This document shows positions 1 through 7,387 of a stretch of 64,000 bases of DNA, one piece after another; positions within the stretch are counted from its first letter, which is position 1, and every line of letters begins with the position of its first letter. The notes below the pieces were generated by a model. The model made no database searches. It saw only the letters and a list, made by a program, of their open reading frames with translations, and was not told the origin of the DNA. The DNA comes from Streptomyces xanthii (GTDB taxonomy: Bacteria; Actinomycetota; Actinomycetes; Streptomycetales; Streptomycetaceae): NCBI RefSeq assembly GCF_014621695.1, contig NZ_CP061281.1, forward strand, positions 1,612,001 through 1,676,000, read 5' to 3'. The position numbers were made by a program, and so were the translations under genes.

Positions 1-812
1 CGGAACGTGTCGATCGACGCCGGTGCCGTGCCGCCCGCGAGCGTCGGGTCGAACTGGCCCGACAGGGCGCCGACCAGGCCGACCCGTGCGCCGGGCCGCG
101 CCGCTTCGAGGGCCGCGGTGAGCTGTTCGCCCCCGACGTTGTCGATGATCACGTCGTAGCCGTCCGGCGCGGCCTCGGTGAGGGCGTCGGCCAAGGGCCC
201 GTCCCCGCGTACCACCACGGCGTCGTAGCCGAGTTCCCGCCGCAGCCGTTCGGCCTTGCCGGGGCTGCGGGTCGTGCCGACGACCCGTCCGGCGCCGAGC
301 AGCCGGGCGACCTGTCCGGCCAGCGAGCCGACGCCGCCTGCCGCGCCGGTCACCAGGACCGTCTCGCCCGCGCGCAGCCGGGTCAGCCGGGTCAGGGCCC
401 CGTACGCGGCGGACGCCGTGGACAGGAGGGCCACCGGATCGGGATGGTCCTCGGGCACGACCCGGACCGCGTCCGCGTCGACCACCGCGTACTCCCGCCA
501 GCCGAGCAGGTGCGTGACCAAGGTCCCGACCGGCACGCCCGCGGTCCCGGGCCCCACGGCGACCACTTCGCCGAGGGCCGGGCCGAACAGGGGCTCGCCG
601 GGCTTGAGCGGCGGCACCTGGAACCCGTCCGCCTCCCGCGAGATCAGGGTGCGCAGACCGGCGAAGACCAGGAACTTCCGGTTGCATACGAGGAGTTGGC
701 CGGCTCCGGGGCGGGGCACGGGCGCCTCGGCGACCGGGAAGTGCTCCGGGGCGGGCAGACCGGCGGGATTGCTGACCAGGTGGACTTCGCGACCGAGGGA
801 CGGTGCGGACAT
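1..812 (-). CDS. zinc-binding-type MDR NADPH:quinone/enone reductase (3' end cut)
   Basis: This is a medium-chain dehydrogenase/reductase, probably using NADPH to reduce quinones or enones in the cytoplasm. The protein starts MSAPSLGREVHLVSNPAG and carries the nucleotide-binding stretch VTGAAGGVGSLAGQVARLLG followed by VVGTTRSPGKAERL, both typical of the quinone oxidoreductase/curcumin reductase branch. I see no structural zinc cysteines. About 270 residues are present and the C-terminus lies beyond the window edge. The start is an ATG preceded by GGAGG. It is divergent from the XRE regulator at 1000, with about 190 bases between them. The exact substrate cannot be told. Confidence 0.85.
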   Translation of the reverse strand, partial: MSAPSLGREVHLVSNPAGLPAPEHFPVAEAPVPRPGAGQLLVCNRKFLVFAGLRTLISREADGFQVPPLKPGEPLFGPALGEVVAVGPGTAGVPVGTLVTHLLGWREYAVVDADAVRVVPEDHPDPVALLSTASAAYGALTRLTRLRAGETVLVTGAAGGVGSLAGQVARLLGAGRVVGTTRSPGKAERLRRELGYDAVVVRGDGPLADALTEAAPDGYDVIIDNVGGEQLTAALEAARPGARVGLVGALSGQFDPTLAGGTAPASIDTF

Positions 813-959
813 GGGTGACCTCCGGGGCCGTGGTGCCTGAACGGTGCCGGGACGCTAACCCCTGACGTGCGGGTGAGAGGCAAGAGGACGGCCCACATGG
901 ACATCCCCGCGCCTGACCCCGCATCCTGATCCACAGACCGAACGAAGAACGCTGCGGGC

Positions 960-975
960 GTACGGTATATCGAAC
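960..975. promoter_or_regulatory. candidate operator O1 upstream of the XRE-cupin regulator
   Basis: GTACGGTATATCGAAC reads GTTCGATATACCGTAC on the other strand. It matches 13 of 16 positions of the site at 1714-1729 ahead of the hydroxyproline operon. It lies 25 bases before the regulator's start codon, which suggests autoregulation. The function is inferred from the repeat, not shown. Confidence 0.5.
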
Positions 976-999
976 GCAGCTGAAGAGGAGGGGAAGGGC

Positions 1000-1674
1000 G
1001 TGGGTGACTCCGAGAACTCGATCCGGGGGATGCTGGCCACCAATCTGAGACGGGCGAGGACCGAGCGGGGACTGTCGATCTCCGAGCTGTCGCGGCGTTC
1101 GAAGATCGGCAAGGCGACGCTGTCGCAGCTGGAGTCCGGCACGGGGAACCCCACGATCGAGACGGTGTTCAGCCTCTCGCGCGTCCTGGAGGTGGCCGTC
1201 TCCGACCTCCTGGACGCCCGCCCGCCCGGCGGCCTGACCGTGGTCCGCTCCGAGGAGGTGGAGGTGCTCAGCGGCGAGGGCGTCGACCTGCGTCCGCTGC
1301 GCCGCATCGAGACCGGCGAGGCCGTCTTCGAGGTCTTCGACCAGCGTGTTCGCGCCCAGCGCCGCCAGGAGTCGCTCGGCCACGTCGGCACCGAGCACAC
1401 CATCGTGCAGACCGGCCGGCTCGGTGTGCGGGTCGACGGGCACGAGGTGGAACTGGGGCCGGGGGACTACGTCGGCTTCGACGCCGCGTCCCCGCACAGC
1501 TACACGGCGCTCGACGGCGACGTGCACTCGGTGCTGCTGCTGCAGTACCGGGCGGACCAGCGGCTGCACCTGTCGGACCCGGCACCGGACACCCCTCCCG
1601 CACCCGGGTCACCGTCGGCCGCTCCCGCCGCCGCACCGGCCCACACGCACTCGTCCGAAATCCGTCCGACGTGA
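1000..1674 (+). CDS. XRE-family regulator with C-terminal cupin domain
   Basis: This is a cytoplasmic transcription factor of 224 residues. An N-terminal XRE helix-turn-helix spans about residues 10-65 (LRRARTERGLSISELSRRS and KATLSQLESGTGNPTIETV). A cupin sensor domain spans about 105-190 (HTIVQTGRLGVRVDGHEV, ELGPGDYVGFDAASPHSY). The tail from about 195 is Pro/Ala rich. The GTG start has a GAGGAGGGG Shine-Dalgarno 7 bases upstream. Regulators of this build usually sense a small metabolite and control an adjacent catabolic operon. Here that is the hydroxyproline operon starting 67 bases downstream, and the two share a palindromic site. The ligand, perhaps hydroxyproline or a pathway intermediate, is inference. 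Confidence 0.88.
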   Translation: MGDSENSIRGMLATNLRRARTERGLSISELSRRSKIGKATLSQLESGTGNPTIETVFSLSRVLEVAVSDLLDARPPGGLTVVRSEEVEVLSGEGVDLRPLRRIETGEAVFEVFDQRVRAQRRQESLGHVGTEHTIVQTGRLGVRVDGHEVELGPGDYVGFDAASPHSYTALDGDVHSVLLLQYRADQRLHLSDPAPDTPPAPGSPSAAPAAAPAHTHSSEIRPT

Positions 1675-1677
1675 CCG

Positions 1678-1707
1678 TTGACACGTTCTGAACCCTCGCC
1701 GTACTTT
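1678..1707 (+). promoter_or_regulatory. sigma-70-like promoter of the hydroxyproline operon
   Basis: TTGACA at 1678-1683 and TACTTT at 1702-1707 are separated by 18 bases, which is unusually close to the housekeeping consensus for this genome. The operator palindrome at 1714-1729 lies immediately downstream, where a bound repressor would block initiation or elongation. The promoter overlaps the end of the XRE gene's spacer, so the operon can be transcribed on its own. Confidence 0.6.
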
Positions 1708-1713
1708 CCCAGT

Positions 1714-1729
1714 GTTCGCTTTACCGAAC
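1714..1729. promoter_or_regulatory. candidate operator O2 of the hydroxyproline operon
   Basis: GTTCGCTTTACCGAAC is a near-perfect palindrome with arms GTTCG/CGAAC. It sits between the -10 box and the Shine-Dalgarno GGAGG at 1732-1736. It matches the site at 960-975 ahead of the regulator gene. I infer that it is the binding site of the XRE-cupin protein. Confidence 0.55.
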
Positions 1730-1741
1730 ACGGAGGGTTCG

Positions 1742-2941
1742 ATGTACGGAACACGCGTGGCGGTGCTGGGCGCGGGCATAGTCGGCGCCGCCTGCGCTCG
1801 CGAGCTGGCTCTGGCCGGGCTCGAGGTCGTCGTCGTGGACCGCGGCGGCGCGGCGTCGGCGACCACCTCGCACGGCGAGGGCAACGTGCTGGTGTCCGAC
1901 AAGGGCCCGGGCCCCGAACTCGAACTCGCCCGGCTGTCCCGCACGTTGTGGCCGCAGGTGCTCGCCGAGGTCGCCGAACGCTCGCCGCGCGCGGCGCACG
2001 CCGTCGAGTGGGAGCCCAAGGGCGGCATCGTCGTCGCGACCACCGCCGCCGGGGCCGAGGGCCTTGCCGGCTTCGCCGCCGGGCAGCGCGCGGCGGGCGT
2101 CCGCGCCGACGTCCTCGACGCGGAGCGGCTCGCCGCGGCCGAACCGTACGTGACCCGCGAGCAGACGGCGGCCCTGCACTATCCCGAGGACGCCCAGGTG
2201 CAGCCCGCCGGAGCGGCCGCCGCGCTGCTCGGCGACGCGCTCGCCGCGGGCGCGACCCTGCGCACCGGCTGCGAGGTGCTCGGCGCGCTGTCCCGGGGCG
2301 GCCGGATCACCGGGGTCCGCACCTCGGCCGGCCCGCTGGAGGCCGACTGGTTCGTGAACGCGGCGGGCCCCTGGTCCGGTGAACTGTCCGCCCGGCTCGG
2401 CGCCCCCGTGGACGTGCGGCCCCGCCGCGGCGACGTCCTCGTGACGACCCCGCTGCCGCCGATGGTGTTCCACAAGGTGTACGACGCGGACTACGTGGGC
2501 GCGGTCGGCAGCAGCGCCGAGGACCTGCAGACCTCCGCGGTCGTGGAGTCCACGCGCGGCGGCAGCGTGCTCATCGGTTCCTCGCGCCGCCGCGTCGGCT
2601 TCGACGACCGGCTGCGCCCCGAGGTCCTGTCGGCGGTCGCCGCGAAGGCCCTGCGCCTGTTCCCGGCGCTGGCCGGGGTCCCGGTGATGCGCGCGTACGG
2701 CGGCTTCCGGCCCTACGTCCCCGACCATCTCCCGGTCATCGGCGCCGATCCGCGCCTCGACGGCCTGTGGCACGCGGGCGGCCACGAGGGCGCCGGGATC
2801 GGTCTGTCCGTGGGCACGGGACGGCTGCTGCGGAATCTGATGCTGGGCGAGCCGGCGGACCTGGACGCGTCGCCGTTCCGCGTGGACCGGCCCGCCGTGC
2901 TGGGCACCGGCGCACACCCCCTGACCGAGGAGTCGATATGA
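1742..2941 (+). CDS. FAD-dependent oxidase-like subunit of D-hydroxyproline dehydrogenase
   Basis: This is a DAO-family flavoprotein of 399 residues, likely oxidising cis-4-hydroxy-D-proline to 1-pyrroline-4-hydroxy-2-carboxylate. The FAD-binding start MYGTRVAVLGAGIVGAACAREL is classic. The C-terminus has YGGFRPYVPDHLPVIGADP and HAGGHEGAGIGLSVGTGR, the usual ends of glycine/D-amino-acid dehydrogenases. I place the start at ATG 1742, eight codons past the operator, because GGAGG lies 5 bases upstream; the GTG at 1712 overlaps the operator. Its stop overlaps the next start by four bases (ATGA), and the two following genes encode partner subunits, as in multi-subunit D-Hyp and hydrogen-cyanide-synthase-like dehydrogenases. 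Confidence 0.82.
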   Translation: MYGTRVAVLGAGIVGAACARELALAGLEVVVVDRGGAASATTSHGEGNVLVSDKGPGPELELARLSRTLWPQVLAEVAERSPRAAHAVEWEPKGGIVVATTAAGAEGLAGFAAGQRAAGVRADVLDAERLAAAEPYVTREQTAALHYPEDAQVQPAGAAAALLGDALAAGATLRTGCEVLGALSRGGRITGVRTSAGPLEADWFVNAAGPWSGELSARLGAPVDVRPRRGDVLVTTPLPPMVFHKVYDADYVGAVGSSAEDLQTSAVVESTRGGSVLIGSSRRRVGFDDRLRPEVLSAVAAKALRLFPALAGVPVMRAYGGFRPYVPDHLPVIGADPRLDGLWHAGGHEGAGIGLSVGTGRLLRNLMLGEPADLDASPFRVDRPAVLGTGAHPLTEESI

Positions 2942-3303
2942 GCCCCCGACGTGTCCGTGCCGGGTCCGACGCCGCGCGCCGGCGGGACCGGCCGCTGCGG
3001 ATCACCGTCGACGGCGAACCGGTCGACGGGATCGCCGGGCAGACCGTCGCGGGCGTCCTGCTCGCCGCCGGCCGCCTCGCCTGGCGCACCGGCCGCTCCG
3101 GCGCGCCGCGCGGCGTGTTCTGCGGGATCGGCGTCTGCTTCGACTGTCTGGTGACGGTCGGCGAGGAGCGGGACGTACGGGCCTGCCGCCGCCGGGTCCG
3201 GGACGGTGACGTCGTCACGACCCAGAGCCGGAACGCCCCCGGGCCGGATCGTGACCCGGACCGTCGCGGGAAGCCCGGCGCGCCCGGAGCGGAGGAGCGA
3301 TGA
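2938..3303 (+). CDS. 2Fe-2S ferredoxin-like subunit (HcnA-like) of D-hydroxyproline dehydrogenase
   Basis: This is a 121-residue electron-transfer subunit. It has a plant-ferredoxin-like fold with the cluster motif CGIGVCFDCLVTV and a later Cys in VRACRRRVRDG, the pattern seen in HcnA and opine or hydroxyproline dehydrogenase small subunits. The body (ITVDGEPVDGIAGQTVAGVL) matches that family. The tail of about 25 residues is rich in Pro, Gly and Arg. The start ATG overlaps the upstream stop, and its own stop overlaps the next start, so translation of all three subunits is coupled. The role in D-hydroxyproline oxidation is inferred from the operon. Confidence 0.8.
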   Translation: MSPRRVRAGSDAARRRDRPLRITVDGEPVDGIAGQTVAGVLLAAGRLAWRTGRSGAPRGVFCGIGVCFDCLVTVGEERDVRACRRRVRDGDVVTTQSRNAPGPDRDPDRRGKPGAPGAEER

Positions 3304-4760
3304 CGGACCGTCATGTCGTGGTCGTCGGGGCGGGCCCCGCGGGACTCGCCGCCGCCGAGACCGCCCTGGCCGCCGGCGCCCGGGTCACCCTGATCGACGC
3401 CGGCGACCGGCCCGGCGGCCAGTACCACCGGATGCTGCCCGAGGCGTACGACGCGGCCCGGCCCGAGGTGCTGCACCACGGCTGGCGGGCCTTCGACCGG
3501 CGCCGCCGCCGGGTGCTCGCCCACCCCCGGTGCTCCTGGTGGTCCGACACCTCCGTGTGGGCCCTCGAACGCCCGGACCCGGAGCGGCCCGGCCCGCCGC
3601 GCGTGCACGTCCTGCGCGGCCCGGCCGACGCCGGCGGCCGTCGCCGCACGACCCTGGACCCCGATGCCCTGGTCCTCGCGGTCGGCGCCCACGACCGTGT
3701 ACTGCCCTTCCCCGGCTGGGAGTTGCCCGGGGTGTTCACCGCCGGTGCCGCGCAGGCGCTCGCGAAGGGTGAGCGGGTCGTGGTCGGCGACCGGGTCGTC
3801 GTCGCGGGCACCGGGCCGTTCCTGCTGCCGGTGGCCGCCTCGCTCCTCGAAGCGGGCTCGCGGGTCCTCGAAGTCCTGGAGGCCAACTCCCCCGGCACCG
3901 TCGCCCGCGGCTGGTCGCGGCGGCCCTGGCAGCTCGCCGCGCAGGCCGCGAAGGGCGGTGAACTCGCGGAGTACAGCGCTCTGTTGCTGCGGCACCGGGT
4001 CCCGTACCGCACCGGGCGCACCGTGGTCGAGGCGCGCGGCGACGGCCGGGTCGAGGAGGTCGTCACCGCGCGGCTGCGCGCGGACTGGTCGGTCGCCTTG
4101 GGCAGCGAGCGCACGCTGGCGGTGGACGCGGCGTGCGTGACGCACGGCTTCAGCCCCCAGCTGGAGCTGCCCGTGGCCGCCGGATGCGCGCTGCGCACCG
4201 GTACCGGCGGGGAGTTCGTGGAGGTGGACTCCGACCAGGCCACGACCGTCCCCGGCGTCTACGCGGCCGGTGAGATCACCGGTGTCGCGGGCGCCCCGGC
4301 CGCGCGGGCCGAGGGCGCGCTCGCCGGATGGCTCGCCGCCGGCGGCGATCGGGAGGCGGCCACGCTGCGGCCGCTGCGGCGCAGCCGGGACCAGGGGCGC
4401 GCCTTCGCCGCGCGTCTGGCCCGCGCGCATCCGATCGGCGCGGCCTGGCCCGGGTGGCTGCGCCCCGAGACCGTCGTCTGCCGCTGCGAGGACGCCGACT
4501 ACGCCTCCCTGTGCCGGGCGGCCGAGGCGCCGCAGACCGCTTCGGCGCGGGTCGCGAAACTGGAGACCCGCGCGGGGCTCGGCCCCTGTCAGGCCCGGAT
4601 CTGCGGGCCGACGGTCGCGGAGCTGAACGCCCGGCTTTCCGGGGCGCCTGCCGAGTCTGCGGTCGAGGGCCTGCCCGCGCCCGCGCCGCACCGGCGTCCG
4701 ATCGCCCAGCCCATCCGGCTCGGCGACCTGGCCGCGCCGCCCGAGCCGCACCACCCCTGA
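3300..4760 (+). CDS. FAD/NAD(P)-binding subunit with BFD-like 2Fe-2S domain (HcnB-like)
   Basis: This is a 486-residue flavoprotein subunit. The N-terminal dinucleotide fold reads VVVVGAGPAGLAAAETALAAG; the second fold is around VVAGTGPFLLPVAASLLEAG; and GVYAAGEITGVAGAPAA is the usual FAD C-terminal motif. Residues from about 395 form a BFD-like iron-sulfur domain with VVCRCEDADY and GLGPCQARICG. This matches the alpha subunit of heteromeric D-hydroxyproline or octopine/nopaline dehydrogenases. It starts at an ATGA overlap with the 2Fe-2S subunit gene. With the DAO-like and ferredoxin-like subunits it should move electrons from the imino-acid substrate to the respiratory chain. Confidence 0.82.
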   Translation: MTDRHVVVVGAGPAGLAAAETALAAGARVTLIDAGDRPGGQYHRMLPEAYDAARPEVLHHGWRAFDRRRRRVLAHPRCSWWSDTSVWALERPDPERPGPPRVHVLRGPADAGGRRRTTLDPDALVLAVGAHDRVLPFPGWELPGVFTAGAAQALAKGERVVVGDRVVVAGTGPFLLPVAASLLEAGSRVLEVLEANSPGTVARGWSRRPWQLAAQAAKGGELAEYSALLLRHRVPYRTGRTVVEARGDGRVEEVVTARLRADWSVALGSERTLAVDAACVTHGFSPQLELPVAAGCALRTGTGGEFVEVDSDQATTVPGVYAAGEITGVAGAPAARAEGALAGWLAAGGDREAATLRPLRRSRDQGRAFAARLARAHPIGAAWPGWLRPETVVCRCEDADYASLCRAAEAPQTASARVAKLETRAGLGPCQARICGPTVAELNARLSGAPAESAVEGLPAPAPHRRPIAQPIRLGDLAAPPEPHHP

Positions 4761-4815
4761 ACCACCCCTGCGCCATCTGCATTCTCGTCAGGTCCCGTCA
4801 ACAGGAGCAGAGTTC

Positions 4816-5754
4816 ATGAGCGACACCCAGAAGCAGCAGCCCCTGTCCCTCGGCGGCGTGGTCGTGGCCACCGCCCTCCCCTACTACGAGGACGCCGCCG
4901 CCCCGGCCGGTCTCGCCGTGGACTACGACAAGTACGCCGACCACTGCCGCTGGCTCGTGGAGAACGGCTGCCGCGGCGTCGGTCCGAACGGCTCGCTCGG
5001 CGAGTACTCCTCACTGACCGACGCCGAGCGCCGCAAGGTGGCGCAGACCGCGAAGGAGGCGGTCGGCGACGCGGGCGTCGTGGTGGTCGGCGTGCACGGC
5101 GTCGGCTCGCACCAGGCCAGGCACTGGGCCGAGATCGCCGCCGAGGACGGCGCGGACGGCCTGCTCTGTCTGCCGCCGACCATGTACCGCGCCAACCGGG
5201 GCGAGGTCCTCGCCCACTTCGAGGCGGTCGCCTCCGTCGGCCTGCCCGTCATGATCTACAACAACCCGATCGACACCAAGGTCGACCTGACCCCTGACCT
5301 GGTCGCGGAGATCGCGCGGATCGAGAACGTGGTCGCCGTCAAGGAGTTCTCCGGCGACGTGCGCCGCGTCCTGGAGATCAAGGAGCAGGCCCCCGGCCTG
5401 GAGATCATCAGCGGCGCCGACGACGTCGTCCTGGAGAGCCTCCTCATGGGCGCCACGGGCTGGTTCGCCGGTTTCCCGAACGTGTTCCCCGCCGAGTCGG
5501 CCCGCCTGTACGAACTGGCCACCGCCGGCAAGCTGGAGGAGGCCCGCGCCCTGTACGAGCCGCTGGTCGCCGCGTTCCGCTGGGACTCGCGCACCGAGTT
5601 CGTGCAGGCCATCAAGCTGGGCATGGAGCAGGTCGGCCGGTACGGCGGCCCGTGCCGTCCGCCGCGCGGGGCGCTCACCGCCCGGATGCGCGAGCAGGTG
5701 GAGGCCGACATGGCCCGTGCGATCGCCGCGCTGGAAGCGGGGTCCGCCCGATGA
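4816..5754 (+). CDS. DapA-family 1-pyrroline-4-hydroxy-2-carboxylate deaminase
   Basis: This 312-residue class I aldolase belongs to the dihydrodipicolinate synthase/N-acetylneuraminate lyase family. The Schiff-base lysine is in VVAVKEFSGD, the conserved Tyr in PVMIYNNPIDTKVDLT, and the substrate loop in GPNGSLGEYSSLT. In a hydroxyproline operon such a protein is the deaminase that turns 1-pyrroline-4-hydroxy-2-carboxylate into 2-oxoglutarate semialdehyde and ammonia. The ATG has AGGAG 9 bases upstream and follows a 55-base gap. Its stop overlaps the next gene's start. Amino-sugar or KDG-type aldolase activity is the alternative, made less likely by the neighbours. Confidence 0.82.
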   Translation: MSDTQKQQPLSLGGVVVATALPYYEDAAAPAGLAVDYDKYADHCRWLVENGCRGVGPNGSLGEYSSLTDAERRKVAQTAKEAVGDAGVVVVGVHGVGSHQARHWAEIAAEDGADGLLCLPPTMYRANRGEVLAHFEAVASVGLPVMIYNNPIDTKVDLTPDLVAEIARIENVVAVKEFSGDVRRVLEIKEQAPGLEIISGADDVVLESLLMGATGWFAGFPNVFPAESARLYELATAGKLEEARALYEPLVAAFRWDSRTEFVQAIKLGMEQVGRYGGPCRPPRGALTARMREQVEADMARAIAALEAGSAR

Positions 5755-6752
5755 GGTCGGTCCGCACGCTCAGTGCCGTCGACTCGCACACCGAGGGCAT
5801 GCCCACCCGCGTCGTCACCGGCGGGGTGGGCCCGATCCCGGGCGCCACGATGGCCGAGCGCCGCCGGTACGCGATGGAGCACCTGGACGGGCTGCGCCGG
5901 TTCCTGGTCGACGAGCCGCGCGGGCACTCCGCGATGAGCGGCGCGATCCTCCAGCCGCCGACCCGGCCGGACGCCGACTGGGGCGTGCTCTACATCGAGG
6001 TCAGCGGGTTCCTGCCGATGTGCGGCCACGGCACGATCGGCGTGGCCACCGTCCTCGTCGAGACGGGCATGGTCGAGGTCACCGAGCCGGAGACCCGGGT
6101 CCGTCTGGACACGCCCGCCGGACTCGTCGAGGCCCGGGTCACGGTGCGGGACGGCCGCGCCGAGAAGGTGACCCTGCGCAACGTGGACTCGTTCGCGCTC
6201 GAACTCGACGCGTCCGTCAAGGTGCCCGGCCTCGGCGAGGTCCGCTACGACATGGCGTACGGCGGCAACTTCTACGCGATCGCCGAACTCGACCAGCTGG
6301 GGCTGCCGTTCGACCGGTCCCGCAAGGACGAGATCCTCGCCGCCGGTCTGGCGGTCATGAAGACGATCAACGAGCGGAACCGGCCCGTGCATCCGGCGGA
6401 CCCGCTCATCGGCGGCTGCAAGCACGTGCAGTTCCTCGCCCCGGGCTCGGACGCGCGGCACTCGCGCAACGCGATGGCGATCCACCCGGGCTGGTTCGAC
6501 CGCTCCCCCTGCGGCACCGGCACGTCGGCGCGCATGGCCCAGCTGCACGCGCGCGGCGAACTCCCGCTGGACACCGCGTTCGTGAACGAGTCGTTCATCG
6601 GTACGCGGTTCACCGGCCGGCTCCTGGAGACCGCCGAGGTCGGCGGACTGCCCGGGGTCGTCCCCGAGTTCTCCGGGCGAGCCTGGATCACCGCCACCGC
6701 GAACTACCTGCTCGACCCGAGCGACCCGTTCCCCCACGGGTTCGTGCTCTAG
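5751..6752 (+). CDS. 4-hydroxyproline 2-epimerase (proline racemase family)
   Basis: This 333-residue enzyme belongs to the proline racemase family. Both catalytic cysteines are visible: MCGHGTIGVA at about 90 and SPCGTGTSARMA at about 253. The family start VDSHTEGMPTRVVTGG is intact. It would convert trans-4-hydroxy-L-proline to cis-4-hydroxy-D-proline, the substrate of the upstream dehydrogenase. I chose ATG 5751, which overlaps the deaminase stop (ATGA); longer forms in this frame run into the deaminase coding region. With a Cys/Cys pair it is a true racemase/epimerase rather than a Thr-variant dehydratase. Proline itself as substrate cannot be excluded. Confidence 0.87.
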   Translation: MRSVRTLSAVDSHTEGMPTRVVTGGVGPIPGATMAERRRYAMEHLDGLRRFLVDEPRGHSAMSGAILQPPTRPDADWGVLYIEVSGFLPMCGHGTIGVATVLVETGMVEVTEPETRVRLDTPAGLVEARVTVRDGRAEKVTLRNVDSFALELDASVKVPGLGEVRYDMAYGGNFYAIAELDQLGLPFDRSRKDEILAAGLAVMKTINERNRPVHPADPLIGGCKHVQFLAPGSDARHSRNAMAIHPGWFDRSPCGTGTSARMAQLHARGELPLDTAFVNESFIGTRFTGRLLETAEVGGLPGVVPEFSGRAWITATANYLLDPSDPFPHGFVL

Positions 6753-6794
6753 CGCATCCCCCGCGCCCCCGACGTATTCACGGAGGGAACCCCC

Positions 6795-6968
6795 GTGTCC
6801 CGTTCGACACCCGTCATACGCCCGCCGCGAGCGGCCCCGCGCGGCGGCCTGGTCGGCGCCTGCCCCGTGGCCCACCAGGCGTGGCCGCGGGACCTGCTGC
6901 CTCCGGCGCTGCGCGACGACAACCCGTGGGGGGTGCCGCAGCGGATCGACGGACGCCTCAGCGCGTGA
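6795..6968 (+). pseudogene. internally deleted remnant of an aldehyde dehydrogenase (alpha-ketoglutarate semialdehyde dehydrogenase type)
   Basis: A 57-codon frame starts at GTG 6795 with a good GGAGG 8 bases upstream, 42 bases after the epimerase. The first 20 or so residues are featureless. The end, VAHQAWPRDLLPPALRDD followed by NPWGVPQRIDGRLSA, looks like the extreme C-terminus of NADP-type semialdehyde dehydrogenases, which end in a Leu-Leu-Pro-x-x-Leu, Asn-Pro, Arg-x-Asp-Gly pattern. I infer that the central part, about 450 codons, was lost while the Shine-Dalgarno, start and stop survived. The position at the end of a hydroxyproline operon is exactly where this enzyme belongs. The family match is from memory, hence moderate confidence. 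Confidence 0.55.
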
Positions 6969-7353
6969 CGGGGTCCTCCAGCGTCGGGACGCACGGGGAC
7001 AGCAGTGGCTCGGTGTGCGCGGTGACCGCGCCGCGGACGAGCCGGAACACCCGGACCTCGTTCGCGTGCCCGGGGTCCTCGTCATCGAGCACGTGCAGGA
7101 GTCCGTAGGACCCGGGAGCGACCCGCCCCACGTGCCGGAAGAAGGCGACGACGTCCGGCGGTGAGCGGTGGTTGGAGTGGCCGCCGAGGTGGAGGAACGG
7201 CTCGCCGTTCATCCACCTCAGGTCGAGCAGGTAGGGACTGTCGAGCGCGTCGACGCGGGTGCGGAGTGCGTCGACGGTCCGGCGCAGCCGGTCCGCGTCG
7301 TCGTCCTCGCCCGCGCTCTCGCGGACCGTGATCCAGCCGTGGTACTCGAACAC
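6958..7353 (-). CDS. Imm7-like immunity protein
   Basis: This 131-residue soluble protein starts MFEYHGWITVRES, a start typical of the Imm7 immunity family, which protects cells from secreted polymorphic toxins. The middle has YLLDLRWMNGEPFLHLGGHSNH and the end GLLHVLDDEDPGHANEVRVFRLVRG. It has no signal peptide and no membrane segment. The GTG start is preceded by AGGA. Its 3' end overlaps the dehydrogenase remnant by 11 bases on the other strand. No toxin gene is next to it, so it is either an orphan immunity gene or a member whose role is not immunity. The family assignment rests on the N-terminal motif. Confidence 0.65.
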   Translation of the reverse strand: MFEYHGWITVRESAGEDDDADRLRRTVDALRTRVDALDSPYLLDLRWMNGEPFLHLGGHSNHRSPPDVVAFFRHVGRVAPGSYGLLHVLDDEDPGHANEVRVFRLVRGAVTAHTEPLLSPCVPTLEDPVTR

Positions 7354-7387
7354 CCGCCGATCCTAAGGTGTGTTCGCTCAGCCGGAC

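Noticed and set aside
256..840. Plus-strand frame opposite the quinone-reductase-like gene
   Set aside because: The minus strand gives a full dehydrogenase fold with ATG and GGAGG. The plus-strand product is low complexity.
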